NCBI GenBank assembly: GCA_944383915.1
Contig: CALWRJ010000007.1
Span: forward strand, 1-62,653
Reading direction: 5' to 3'
Length of the DNA: 62,653 nt
Source of the DNA: an uncultured Clostridia bacterium
Lineage (GTDB): Bacteria > Bacillota > Clostridia > Christensenellales > UBA1242
The notes below the pieces were generated by a model. The model was not told the DNA's origin. It made no database searches and saw only the letters and a program-made list of their open reading frames with translations. Below are positions 10,101 to 18,348 of this stretch, one piece after another; position 1 is the stretch's first letter, and each line of letters begins with the position of its first letter. The position numbers and the translations under genes were made by a program.

Positions 10101-13100
10101 GAGCCGTCAGGTTCAAGGAATACTTCTTGTACAGATGGTGTTGTAAAGCCTTCGTAAGATTTAGTCGGAGCATTTACATTATCATTTGCGTATCCCGAAG
10201 CCTGTTCGCTTTCGAATAAGGTATACTCATCGTTTTCAAGATTTTGTTGATAGTGATTAATTGTATAATTCGTGCGCGCCGGTCCCCAAGTTGCCGTATA
10301 ACTGCGGTCACCTGTGCTTCCTTGCGTAATTTCGACTGTCAATGTCGCTTCACTTAGCCCCGTACCTGTCCAACCTAAAAATTCAAGTCCAAGGGCTGTC
10401 GGGTTGTTTAGCGTGAATGTCGCAGTTTCGACATTGTATTCAGTCGGGTTCGGAGTTGCAACACTTCCGCCAGCCAAGTCATACGAAATCGTGTACGAAA
10501 TCGGTGTACCAGTTGCAGACATTTCAATACTGCTTTGTGGCATTGTGAATGAAATTGTTGTGTTTGTCGGGCTAAACGCTACCGGGTTTCCGCTTGTCTG
10601 TTCCCAAGTACCAAAGTTATATCCGTTAAGAACATTAGCGTTTAATGTAACTGTTGCGCCCCAGTAGTATGATTCAGTAGAAATCGGTTGTACGCCGTGC
10701 GTTGTTACCGTTATGCTAAACTGTTGACGCGCATAACGAAGTACAACATTTGACGAACCATCAGCATTGATTACAACTTGTTCATCGGCAGGCGTAATAT
10801 ATCCAGGAATGTCAGGCGCTTCGTAAGTTACCGTGCTACCAGTAGTACCCACATCATTTGTTGTACTCGAAGGCGCACTAGGATAACTTCCGTTTTCGTC
10901 CATTAGATAGGTAAGAATTGTGTACGGCGTGTCATTGCGTGGAGTCCAAGTTGCAGTATATTCCCTATCGCCCGTGCTACCCGTTGGAATACGAACTGCG
11001 AATGTCGGCTCGTCTAATCCTGTACCTGTCCAACCAGCGAAGTCATATCCAGCACGAGTCGGGGTATCAAGCGAGAATGCTTGCGAAACAATGGTAAAGT
11101 CGTGATAATTAGTATCTAATACTGCATCATCGCCTAAATTGTAAGTAATTGAGTAAACTTCAAGTGTCCAATTTGCAGTATAATCGCGGTCGCCCGTGCT
11201 ACCCTGTGTAATCGTAACAACAGTTGTTGGCTGACCTCCACCTATTGACCACCCTGTAAACTCATAACCTAGGCGTGTCGGGTTGTTTAGTGTAAATGTA
11301 GCAGTTTCGACATTGTATTCTGTCGGGTTTGGAGTACCTGCATCAACTGTACCACCATTAAGGCTATACGAAATGTAGTAAGTAATCAAACTTGTAGTCA
11401 TTGTTAATTCGATATCGTCTGTCGGCATCACAAAGTTGATACTTGTACGACTACCGTCAAAGGTCACAGTCGTTCCTTCTGTCTGCACCCACTGTGCAAA
11501 ACTATATCCAGGGAGAGTGTTAGCAGTTAGCGAAACGGTGTCGCCCCAACGGTGCGATGTTACACTTTCATTCCCTACACCATTTCCTAAAATTGTTACA
11601 GTAAATTCAACTCTTGCGTATCTAACTTCGATAACTGTCGAGCCGTCAGCACTGATTGTAAAACTTTGAGCATTTGGAGTTATGTAAAATTCTCGGTCAA
11701 GCGGAGTATAAGTCGTCATTTCATCACTTGTGCCCGTGCCTGTTGTCGTTTCACTCGGTTGACGCGGATATGTTCCGTCAGTATTCATTAGATAAATTTC
11801 AACCGTGTAAACAGTATCCGTGTTTGGCGTCCAAGTTGCCCTAAATGTGCGATTACCCGTGCTACCCTGCGCGATATAATCTACACCAAGTTCGATGCTG
11901 TACTCGTTTAAAAGCACCCAACCAGCAAAAGTATATCCTACTTTTTCAGGCGCGCTCGGTCTTATTTCATCATTAATAGTATATGATGTTGGATAATATC
12001 CGTCTGCGCTAGGAGAACCAGTGTTGTAGTCGTAAGTTATCGCATAGTCTGCTGTTGTCCAATGCGCTGTTACCGTAGCACCGCCGATATGCTCTGTTGG
12101 ATTAAATCTATAATTAACTTGCGGTGTTTCATCACCTATTGACCACCCCGCAAACTCATAACCAGTTCTAGTCGGTATTTCAAGGTCAAACGGTGCCATT
12201 TCTACCGTATAAGTCGTTCGCGTTGGGTTAAATACAGCCCCAGCCCCTGCTTCGTAAATAATATTGTAAGTGTTAAGTTGCCAATGCGCTGTATAAATTC
12301 GGTCTCCGCTACTTCCTGTTGGAATTGTGATTGTTGGAGTTTGTCCTGCCAAATTAGTACCTGTCCAACCTACAAATGTGTACCCATCTCTAATAGGATT
12401 AACAATTGTAATCGGCTCACTTACTATTGTGTAATAATCTGGGTTCGGGTTTCCGTCTGTGTAATATCCACCAGCCAATTCAAGATTAATGCTATAACTT
12501 GTGTAACCGAAGTTTGCCGTGTATTCGCGGTTGCCCGTCATTCCCATAATAGTTACAACAACTTGTGGCGTCTCAAGTCCTGTACCTGTCCAGCCCAAAA
12601 ATTCCATACCGTCTATTACTGGGTTAACTAATGTAAAGGAATCAAGCACTGTATACGAATTCGGGTTGCTCTCCCCAACAGGATAAGAACCACCGCTCAA
12701 GTTTAGCGTCAAGGTGTATTCAATTATTGTATAACCAGCATATAATTGTATGTTATCTGCGGGCATTCTTTCAGTGCCGAATTTAAAGGATTCAAGTCCA
12801 CTAATATTAAGTCCGTTATCTCCTGTATCAGTTAAGAACCAGCCCACAAACATAAATCCAACTTTATTGGGGCGTGTTGGCGCATTAATAATAGTATCGT
12901 ACGGAATTTGCGCCGAATAATCGCCTCCACCCTTACCGTCATAATTTATAGTATAAATATTCGGTTCATATACGGCAACAAGAGTCAATGTCGAACCAGG
13001 AATTTGCGGGTCAAGTCCAAGTGCAAGCAAGCGGTCTTTATTTACGAGTTCGCCATCACTTAATTGTAGGCTACTATCGTGGCTACTTGTCCAACCTACA

Positions 13101-13831
13101 AAGTGGTAGCCCTCGCGGTTAAATCTATCGTCATTTAATGAAATTTGGTCAAAAGTCGTAATCGCGATTTCCGTTCCATATACATACTCAGTAATTTCGC
13201 TATAAATTATCTCATCGTCAACTGAATATTCTATGTAATATGTATTTGGCGTGTAAACTATATTGTAGGTGCGATTTTCATTAATCGTTGGTGTGAGATT
13301 TGTCCTTGTTGGGTCAAAGGTGTATCCATAGATATCTAGTACATAAGAATCAAGATTTGCGGTACTGCCTTCCATTGCGATTGCTTGTACACTTTCGGCA
13401 ATGTAGTTTCCTAACTGGTCAACATAGGCAATATTATATGATACCTGCACGCCGACCCATTCCCAAATGGCATATAGTGAAAAGTCATTTTGTTGAGAAA
13501 TAACATCATTGGACGCTACTATATCATTAGGCGAATCCGTTGTGCTCCAACCTTCAAACACATACCCACGGCGTTCAGCAGTTGGAAGCGTGCCGTAAAA
13601 ATCACCGTACTGCATATAGCGTATATAATAACCGAATTCATTAATGGTAAAACTAGCAGGATTTATGATTTGTCCGCCGTTTGGCTCCAAGCGCACTTGG
13701 TAGTAATTTTCGTTTGGATTGTTTTGCCCATCGTCATTTATAGAAAAAACTATAATTAAAGACGCAATAATTCCAACTAACAAAAAGAATAAAACTATAA
13801 GCGCAGTCGCTGTTTTTAATCTTTTATACAT
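7196..13831 (-). CDS. Giant surface protein with InlB-type B-repeats and BspA-like leucine-rich repeats, 2211 aa
   Basis: The N-terminus is a membrane anchor or uncleaved signal (hydrophobic residues 9-31). Residues of roughly 40-1470 hold about 14 Listeria-Bacteroides (Flg_new/InlB B) repeats, each with the GY-F-GW-T hallmark, such as GYTFVGWTGT, GYEFAGWSIG and GLEFLGWTGT; two or three units have QW or TW in place of GW. Residues of roughly 1530-2211 hold BspA-type LRR_5 repeats (IxSIGxxAFxxCxxLTxI). The protein stops abruptly after the last LRR (FTGNRT): there is no LPXTG, C-terminal membrane segment or sorting signal. Such proteins mediate adhesion or matrix contact in gut bacteria. The ribosome site GAGGTG precedes the ATG. 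It is a single-gene unit. Confidence 0.9.
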   Translation of the reverse strand: MYKRLKTATALIVLFFLLVGIIASLIIVFSINDDGQNNPNENYYQVRLEPNGGQIINPASFTINEFGYYIRYMQYGDFYGTLPTAERRGYVFEGWSTTDSPNDIVASNDVISQQNDFSLYAIWEWVGVQVSYNIAYVDQLGNYIAESVQAIAMEGSTANLDSYVLDIYGYTFDPTRTNLTPTINENRTYNIVYTPNTYYIEYSVDDEIIYSEITEYVYGTEIAITTFDQISLNDDRFNREGYHFVGWTSSHDSSLQLSDGELVNKDRLLALGLDPQIPGSTLTLVAVYEPNIYTINYDGKGGGDYSAQIPYDTIINAPTRPNKVGFMFVGWFLTDTGDNGLNISGLESFKFGTERMPADNIQLYAGYTIIEYTLTLNLSGGSYPVGESNPNSYTVLDSFTLVNPVIDGMEFLGWTGTGLETPQVVVTIMGMTGNREYTANFGYTSYSINLELAGGYYTDGNPNPDYYTIVSEPITIVNPIRDGYTFVGWTGTNLAGQTPTITIPTGSSGDRIYTAHWQLNTYNIIYEAGAGAVFNPTRTTYTVEMAPFDLEIPTRTGYEFAGWSIGDETPQVNYRFNPTEHIGGATVTAHWTTADYAITYDYNTGSPSADGYYPTSYTINDEIRPSAPEKVGYTFAGWVLLNEYSIELGVDYIAQGSTGNRTFRATWTPNTDTVYTVEIYLMNTDGTYPRQPSETTTGTGTSDEMTTYTPLDREFYITPNAQSFTISADGSTVIEVRYARVEFTVTILGNGVGNESVTSHRWGDTVSLTANTLPGYSFAQWVQTEGTTVTFDGSRTSINFVMPTDDIELTMTTSLITYYISYSLNGGTVDAGTPNPTEYNVETATFTLNNPTRLGYEFTGWSIGGGQPTTVVTITQGSTGDRDYTANWTLEVYSITYNLGDDAVLDTNYHDFTIVSQAFSLDTPTRAGYDFAGWTGTGLDEPTFAVRIPTGSTGDREYTATWTPRNDTPYTILTYLMDENGSYPSAPSSTTNDVGTTGSTVTYEAPDIPGYITPADEQVVINADGSSNVVLRYARQQFSITVTTHGVQPISTESYYWGATVTLNANVLNGYNFGTWEQTSGNPVAFSPTNTTISFTMPQSSIEMSATGTPISYTISYDLAGGSVATPNPTEYNVETATFTLNNPTALGLEFLGWTGTGLSEATLTVEITQGSTGDRSYTATWGPARTNYTINHYQQNLENDEYTLFESEQASGYANDNVNAPTKSYEGFTTPSVQEVFLEPDGSTVVNYYYTRNSYSVSITNGEGITSTSGANTYKYGASVTLTVAVDSYYLFNGWELDGDIISNASPYEFTIGAREYEFTAVARGETYNIYYDYNAGNDSVGNTDSLPTSYQYSSESQRVYGATITRLGYVFIGWQTVGSEDQSVQYLIMINPGTHGDITLKAAWGTSDNAYFAYTLLDDGTVAIGANNDNTITLPNSVNVPAYVYLTRTPPAQNTDGSPQSFVSNGLVVSQELYESGDPNTYRVTAIRGGIYNEETGGSSVSNISFANKNFSTITLPSTITSIGVSSFYHCTSLTTINGGSNVISIGANAFDSCSSLTQFEFPSRLTTLGSRAFQRSGLTSITVPSHITNIAPYVFATCTSLESAIVNTSISDGMFFQCTSLTSITGNYTTIGQGAFQQCSSLRTISFPSTLTNIENVAFLDIGLTSISFANNTNLTTIGQSAFNGNKRLTSVVFGSNMTIGTIGQSAFYNCYMLPGVTFGSGTTLNTIGQSAFAYCTNLRSINVPTSIQRIEDYAFSDDISLYNLGDIITDNNLTYLGENAFQNCVKIYEFYIPSTLTQLGPQPFNQCYNLKFVHTDGQSLQASQLFPSEMEYSINNVEIGRYDTSFEYNLVRLSNGIVLADKKVKSGTNAFEIANHTILIGYTGTQNIIDLRNGTGNQGYEITKIAPRAFAFDLNIEEIYLPSDIYVVEEYAFINADNLTTVLWEYESRTSVMFDLNAFKGAHKLVRAAIPYTVTSEGSTLFMFDSPGVELLHSRDSTDFATTITTEGDFEYVNFGGTSEYTGQKWLIDYVGTSTSVNLSGQTNIYNGVFYGNTTVENVTLPSNMTSIPAAMFSFAMNLTSINIPSTVTSIGEYAFMSAFSLESANISDLTNLTTMGGSAFELCINLSSEINISGTLAVLEDRVFRACHNATFILNEGLQRIEEYAFQNIPTIVTGEFTIPSTVTYIDENAFFQCEDYTPPFTGNRT

Positions 13832-14081
13832 ACATCACACCTCGTTAAACTATTTATAGTTTAGCAAAATTGTCTAAAATTATCAAATAAAAGTAAATAA
13901 AAAAATAAATAATCGAAAAATATTTTAAAAAATCGAAAAAAATAGTACTTATTTTTAATTAAATAACACTTTTTAAATAAATTTTTCTTATTTTTTTAAA
14001 ACAAAACAAAGCACAAAGTTTTACTAAAATAATAAAATAACTAAAAGTAAGTTCTTATAAAAGCAAATTAATTAAAAGAGA
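13832..14081. other. AT-rich divergent spacer
   Basis: Separates the leftward giant surface gene from rightward proS. It has long A/T runs and carries the promoters of both. No ORF or structured RNA is seen. Confidence 0.5.
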
Positions 14082-14110
14082 TTGCTTTTTATAATTCTAT
14101 ATGGTATAAT
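14082..14110 (+). promoter_or_regulatory. Promoter of proS
   Basis: TTGCTT (14082-14087), 17-base spacer, TATAAT (14105-14110). The leader is about 40 bases, with AAGGTG ahead of the ATG at 14155 and no T-box-like structure. Confidence 0.75.
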
Positions 14111-14154
14111 AAATTTATATTTTTCGCGTTCAAGCGAACGCACAAGGTGAAATT

Positions 14155-15600
14155 ATGGCAGAAAATGAATTTGTAAAAGAAATAGCGGATATAAAAAATG
14201 ATTTTCCGCAATGGTATACCGATGTAGTATTAAAAACAGGTATGGCAGACTATGGCCCAGTAAAAGGAACAATGGTAATATGTCCATATGGCTACGCAAT
14301 TTGGGAAAATATGCAACGCGAAATGGACGCACGCATTAAAGCAAATGGTGTAAACAACGCGTACTTCCCTGTCTTTATCCCTTATAGTTATCTTGAACGC
14401 GAAGCCGAGCATGTCGAAGGTTTTGCTCCTGAAGTTGCAGTCGTTACTTATGCAGGTGGCGAGGAGTTAGCCGAAAAAATAGTCGTTCGCCCAACGAGCG
14501 AAACAGTTATTTGTAATATGTTTTCAAAATGGGTGCACTCGTACCGCGACCTTCCTTTTAAGGTAAATCAATGGTGTAATGTTGTGCGTTGGGAAAAAAC
14601 AACGCGTCCTTTCTTGCGTACGAGTGAATTTTTGTGGCAAGAAGGACACACACTTCACGCGACACAAGAGGAAGCGCAGGAAATGACTCTAAAAATGCTC
14701 GAAGTATACCGTGAATTTTGTGAAAACGTGCTTGCAATTCCTATGTTTGTAGGGCGCAAGACGGAAAAAGAAAAATTTGCTGGTGCCGATGTTACTTATT
14801 CAATTGAAGCAATTATGCAAGACGGAAAGAGTTTGCAGTCAGGCACAAGCCACAATCTAGGGCAAAATTTTAGTAAGGCGTTTGATATTAAATTTTTGGA
14901 CAAAGACGGCACACACAAATATTGCTATCAAACAAGTTGGGGCACATCTACTCGTTTAATCGGTGCACTAATTATGACACACGGTGACCAACGCGGACTT
15001 GTGCTACCGCCAAAGGTTGCACCTATTCAAGTCGTAATTATACCAATACAAGCGCAAAAAGAAGGCGTAATGGATAAAGTACGCGAAATGGAAAAAGAAT
15101 TATGTGATGCTGGCATCCGCGTAAAAGTTGACGACACCGACCAAACGCCAGGCTGGAAGTTTAACGAATACGAGATGAAAGGCGTTCCCCTTCGTATTGA
15201 GTTCGGTCCAAAAGATTTGGAGCGCGGAAATTTAACTTACTTCCGCAGAGATAAAAACGAAAAAACAACGACTATGCTCAACGATATAGTAGCGAAAGTT
15301 AGCGAATTGTTAGACGACATTCAAAAAAATATGCTCGAAAAGGCAAAGAAATTTAAGGACGAACACACAGTTACTTGTCGCAATCGTGACGAAGTTATTT
15401 CTGCAATTGAGAAAGGAAACTTTGCACGCGCAATGTGGTGTGGCGACCGCGCTTGTGAGGAAAAATTTAAGGACGACACAACAATTACTATTCGCAATAT
15501 GCCCTTTAATCAAGAGCGTGTCGGCGATACTTGTGCTTGCTGTGGTAAAAAACTAGATGAAAACGAAGGCAAACTCGTCTTACTCGCAAAAGCATACTAA
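14155..15600 (+). CDS. proS: Prolyl-tRNA synthetase, archaeal/eukaryal-type (short form)
   Basis: Charges tRNA-Pro with proline in the cytoplasm. At 481 residues and without the large editing insertion between motifs 2 and 3, it is the archaeal/eukaryal-type ProRS found in some Bacillota and Mycoplasma. Class II features: motif 1 region (PYGYAIWENM), motif 2 (VVRWE...PFLRTSEFLWQEGHT), TSHNLGQNF substrate loop, and motif 3 (THGDQRGLVLPPKVAP). A C-terminal zinc-binding-like segment has Cys residues in MWCGDRACE and DTCACCGK and ends in KAY, typical of this form. The start has AAGGTG 7 bases upstream. It is monocistronic with its own promoter and a terminator 175 bases downstream. Confidence 0.93.
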   Translation: MAENEFVKEIADIKNDFPQWYTDVVLKTGMADYGPVKGTMVICPYGYAIWENMQREMDARIKANGVNNAYFPVFIPYSYLEREAEHVEGFAPEVAVVTYAGGEELAEKIVVRPTSETVICNMFSKWVHSYRDLPFKVNQWCNVVRWEKTTRPFLRTSEFLWQEGHTLHATQEEAQEMTLKMLEVYREFCENVLAIPMFVGRKTEKEKFAGADVTYSIEAIMQDGKSLQSGTSHNLGQNFSKAFDIKFLDKDGTHKYCYQTSWGTSTRLIGALIMTHGDQRGLVLPPKVAPIQVVIIPIQAQKEGVMDKVREMEKELCDAGIRVKVDDTDQTPGWKFNEYEMKGVPLRIEFGPKDLERGNLTYFRRDKNEKTTTMLNDIVAKVSELLDDIQKNMLEKAKKFKDEHTVTCRNRDEVISAIEKGNFARAMWCGDRACEEKFKDDTTITIRNMPFNQERVGDTCACCGKKLDENEGKLVLLAKAY

Positions 15601-15775
15601 ATAGATAAGTTGTTTTTTAGTAACAACCATAATCTACAAATTATAGAAAAAATAATTTTATTCTTTATCAAAAAATTATTTAGTCTTTTAAATAATTTGC
15701 CAATAATAAAAATTTGCTTTTTAAATATTAATTTAAAAAAATAAAAATTACTGATTTTAAAAATCTCACTTTACC

Positions 15776-15805
15776 AAAACTATCGCAAAACTGCGGTAGT
15801 TTTTT
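15776..15805 (+). terminator. Terminator downstream of proS
   Basis: Stem AAAACTATCGCA / TGCGGTAGTTTT (one G-T pair) followed by a run of T. It lies 175 bases after the proS stop; the DNA in between is featureless AT-rich sequence. Confidence 0.75.
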
Positions 15806-15839
15806 TATAAAAATTATATTATAAAATTATTAATATGTC

Positions 15840-15868
15840 TTGCGCATACTTAATTTTCGTGTTATAAT
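15840..15868 (+). promoter_or_regulatory. Promoter of the 15894-16785 unit
   Basis: TTGCGC (15840-15845), 17 bases, TATAAT (15863-15868). It is followed at 15883 by AAAGGT and an ATG at 15894. Confidence 0.7.
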
Positions 15869-15893
15869 GATGGAAAATACTTAAAGGTACAAG

Positions 15894-16076
15894 ATGATAA
15901 CTAAAAAAGATTCAAAAGGCGATATACTTAAAATTAAAAATTTGTCTAATAGAGAGTTGAAAAAAAGTTTGCTGAAAATAAGGCACTTTTAACCGTGCCG
16001 GAATTTTAAAGGAAGCAGACAGCAAAACAAACACCGCCGATAAAACTTTATTAAACGAAAACACAATTGAAAAATA
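15894..16076 (+). pseudogene. Small frameshifted ORF (about 60 aa)
   Basis: An ATG with promoter and ribosome site opens a lysine-rich frame (MITKKDSKGDILKIKNLSNR) that stops after 33 codons. A second frame continues immediately (NRAGILKEADSKTNTADK...) to a TAA at 16074-16076. Joining them needs a frame change within 15955-15990, which contains a run of seven A. It is either a decayed small gene, a programmed slip, or an assembly error in the A-run. Its stop is 22 bases before the next gene, so both share the promoter. Function unknown. Confidence 0.4.
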
Positions 16077-16098
16077 ACTAGTATAAAGGGAAAAAACT

Positions 16099-16785
16099 AT
16101 GAGTATTAAAGAAAAAATAAAAGAACACCAAGACAAAAAATTTAACGATAAACTCGCTCGCTACCAAAAATTAGACAATTTAGAAAAGTTGGACAGCATT
16201 TTAAGCGAAACATATCACAAAGTTAATTTTTATAAGGACGGGCACTATTCGTGGATAAATATTGACCCCCTACATCTAAATATGTCCCTTCCATACCTAA
16301 TCGTGCCTTTGGGGGTAATTGCGCAAGGCTTATATCTAAATTCTAAAAAAACACAACACGCGGTAGACTATCTCACCGCTCCTGAAAATTCGCAGATTTT
16401 ATCAAATCTATATGCTGAAACAAATTTAGACACGCCACAAAATATAGCCGAATTTTTAGTTAATACCGATTCGCAACTCGCTATAACTTCGGGCGTAAAT
16501 GAATATTTGTCTAATCTTTCTACAACTTACTATGGTTTAACTCTCGCCGCCACCCTATTAGGCGCAACTGCCATTTCTGCGTATGTGTACTTTAATGATA
16601 AAAATCAGCAAAAATCGACAAAAGAAAGCAAACTTGACCGCGCTCTTAAAGAGCAAAGCGTTCTCGAAGCACGCAGAAATGAATTATTGCAAAAATACAA
16701 CCTTTCTACTATAGACTATCCCCTTCCAAAGCCAAGTGAACAGAAAACAACTTATCCGCCAAAAGAATTGTACACAAGAAGGTAA
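16099..16785 (+). CDS. Hypothetical membrane protein, 228 aa, two transmembrane segments
   Basis: A charged N-terminal helix (1-50) is followed by a membrane segment around 73-90 (LPYLIVPLGVIAQGLYL), an approximately 55-residue loop, a second segment around 144-165 (LTLAATLLGATAISAYVYF), then a charged coiled-coil-like helix (EQSVLEARRNELLQKY) and a proline-rich tail. The ribosome site AAAGGG precedes the ATG. I do not recognise the family. Both ends are predicted on the same side, probably cytoplasmic. It follows a small broken ORF in the same transcript. Confidence 0.65.
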   Translation: MSIKEKIKEHQDKKFNDKLARYQKLDNLEKLDSILSETYHKVNFYKDGHYSWINIDPLHLNMSLPYLIVPLGVIAQGLYLNSKKTQHAVDYLTAPENSQILSNLYAETNLDTPQNIAEFLVNTDSQLAITSGVNEYLSNLSTTYYGLTLAATLLGATAISAYVYFNDKNQQKSTKESKLDRALKEQSVLEARRNELLQKYNLSTIDYPLPKPSEQKTTYPPKELYTRR

Positions 16786-16971
16786 AATACAAAAGTTAAT
16801 TTTAAAAAAACGACTTTTAATTACTGCGAATTTTTGCCTATTTTTACACTTTTAAATAAATATTATTTACTGGAAGCAAAGATTTTTACTTTCCTTTACG
16901 CTTTTAATAGCACTAATTTTAATACTTTTAAATTATCTTAGCAATATAGCAAATTTTGCTTTTTAAAAACG

Positions 16972-16998
16972 AAAAGACTATCATTTAGATAGTCTTTT
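16972..16998 (-). terminator. Terminator of the 17002-17607 gene
   Basis: AAAAGACTATC-atttaga-GATAGTCTTTT-type stem immediately after the stop codon, with T-run on the minus strand. Confidence 0.8.
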
Positions 16999-17001
16999 AC
17001 T

Positions 17002-17607
17002 TTATTTTATGCCAAATTTCCTGCGCACAATTTCCCAAGCCTCATTAAAAGGAACACCAGCCGTCAATAATTTATTTACTTCATCAGTCAAAGTACTCAT
17101 AATTTCTTGTTGTTCTGCTCTTTTCTTATCTTGTGGGCTGTCGCTCGTCATAGATATAGCCACTGACGCCATTAATTCGTCTAACGAATCGTGGGGCTCG
17201 GTAATAGCACCCGCAATACAAAACATATACCCTTTTTTAGAAACATAATATTGTGATAAAATTGCAGCGCCTGATATGTCCCAAACGCATTTTCTAATGT
17301 TTTGTGGTATCATATTTGTTTCGGATATAAGTTTAACATTAGGCATATATTTTAATACATTATCTCTACACAAATCTTGCCCCCTTTTGACATCGTCTAA
17401 TGTAGGATAAAATCCAGGGTCAAGATTTATTTGAATGTTTCTACCCGTAAATTTATTATCCCTTGTCTCCATAAAAACATATAGGTTTTGCTTTAGGTCT
17501 TGCTCGCTCATTTTAAAAAACTTAACCTTTCCTTCATCATTTAAAGTAACAAAATTTTCGTCATATAAATCAAAATAAATACCTAAATCTCTACAACTGT
17601 ACCTCAT
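17002..17607 (-). CDS. Hypothetical soluble protein, 201 aa
   Basis: No signal peptide, no membrane segment, no recognised family. The N-terminal part looks like an alpha/beta domain (YFDLYDENFVTLND, then KFTGRNIQINLDPG) and reads as a small binding domain. The C-terminal 40 residues form a charged helix followed by VNKLLTAGVPFNEAWEIVRRK, a segment like the C-terminal helices of small clostridial regulators. AAGGAG lies 7 bases ahead of the ATG, supporting the start. Monocistronic with its own terminator. Confidence 0.6.
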   Translation of the reverse strand: MRYSCRDLGIYFDLYDENFVTLNDEGKVKFFKMSEQDLKQNLYVFMETRDNKFTGRNIQINLDPGFYPTLDDVKRGQDLCRDNVLKYMPNVKLISETNMIPQNIRKCVWDISGAAILSQYYVSKKGYMFCIAGAITEPHDSLDELMASVAISMTSDSPQDKKRAEQQEIMSTLTDEVNKLLTAGVPFNEAWEIVRRKFGIK

Positions 17608-17772
17608 AATTTACTCCTTAAGTATATATAACTATAAAAAATTATAACAAAATACTATTTTTATTGCAACTTTTATTCATAAAAATAAAGAAATTATAAA
17701 TTTGGGGCAAATTTAAAATTAATTATATCAAAGAAAACAGTAAATAAAGATTGACTAAATACGCTTTTTTTG

Positions 17773-17801
17773 TTTACTTTTTTATTTAAATCTAATATAA
17801 T
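17773..17801 (+). promoter_or_regulatory. Promoter for a possibly leaderless transcript
   Basis: TTTACT (17773-17778), 17-base spacer, TATAAT (17796-17801). The start codon A is at 17808, where transcription itself should begin. An AAAGG lies only 2-3 bases from the ATG, too close for a normal Shine-Dalgarno site. Confidence 0.6.
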
Positions 17802-17807
17802 AAAGGT

Positions 17808-18311
17808 ATGAGTAAAAATGTTAGTATAAAAAGCGCGGTTAATCGCGCGTTCATTTGGGGATTAATTTCAGCAATTTTATTTGTGGTCGGCATTCCTATG
17901 ATAGTTTTTGGGGCAATGGAAAGTATTGTCTTAATGGTGTTTGGAATTGCGTTTGTCGTGTTTGGCTTTTATGGCTCGCCAATGATTTGGATAAATTATG
18001 CGAATTTGCGAAGTCTAAAAAGAGTTGTGGACGCGGTGAATGAGGAACACCTGTTAACAAATGCCGAAATTGCTAGTCAACTCCAAACAAGCGAAAAGGC
18101 AGTTAAAGCACAAATTTCAAAGGCAATACAAAAAAAGTATTTAGTTGGCTATTTGTATGACGGCGAAAAACTCACAATAAATGAAAAAACAGCGCCAAAG
18201 AAAAAGACAGTTGCCGCGCAAAACAAATGCGCAAATTGTGGCGGTACTCTTACTGAAACCGAAAACGGCTATATCTGTGATTACTGTGGCTCGCGGTTTA
18301 ATAAAGAATAA
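17808..18311 (+). CDS. Membrane protein with winged-helix-like and zinc-ribbon domains, 167 aa
   Basis: Two close membrane segments (about 13-33 and 38-57: FIWGLISAILFVVGIPMIV and MVFGIAFVVFGFY) precede a cytoplasmic region. Residues 78-115 (LLTNAEIASQLQTSEKAVKAQ) read like a winged-helix or PCI-like helical module. The C-terminus is a zinc ribbon: CANCGG at 142-147 and CDYCGSRF at 158-165. The same ribbon style occurs at the N-terminus of the 24246 gene. Function unknown; a membrane-tethered sensor or adaptor is an inference. It is followed at once by a strong terminator. Confidence 0.65.
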   Translation: MSKNVSIKSAVNRAFIWGLISAILFVVGIPMIVFGAMESIVLMVFGIAFVVFGFYGSPMIWINYANLRSLKRVVDAVNEEHLLTNAEIASQLQTSEKAVKAQISKAIQKKYLVGYLYDGEKLTINEKTAPKKKTVAAQNKCANCGGTLTETENGYICDYCGSRFNKE

Positions 18312-18347
18312 AAAAAGTGTTTCCTAGTAATTTAGGAAACACTTTTT
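18312..18347 (+). terminator. Terminator of the 17808 gene
   Basis: AAAAAGTGTTTCCTA / TTAGGAAACACTTTTT stem with T-run, starting right at the stop codon. Confidence 0.9.
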
Positions 18348-18348
18348 A

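Noticed and set aside
10314-11669. Plus-strand ORFs of 61-117 codons opposite the InlB-repeat region
   Set aside because: They repeat with the period of the opposite-strand protein repeats and lack ribosome sites; shadows of the real gene.
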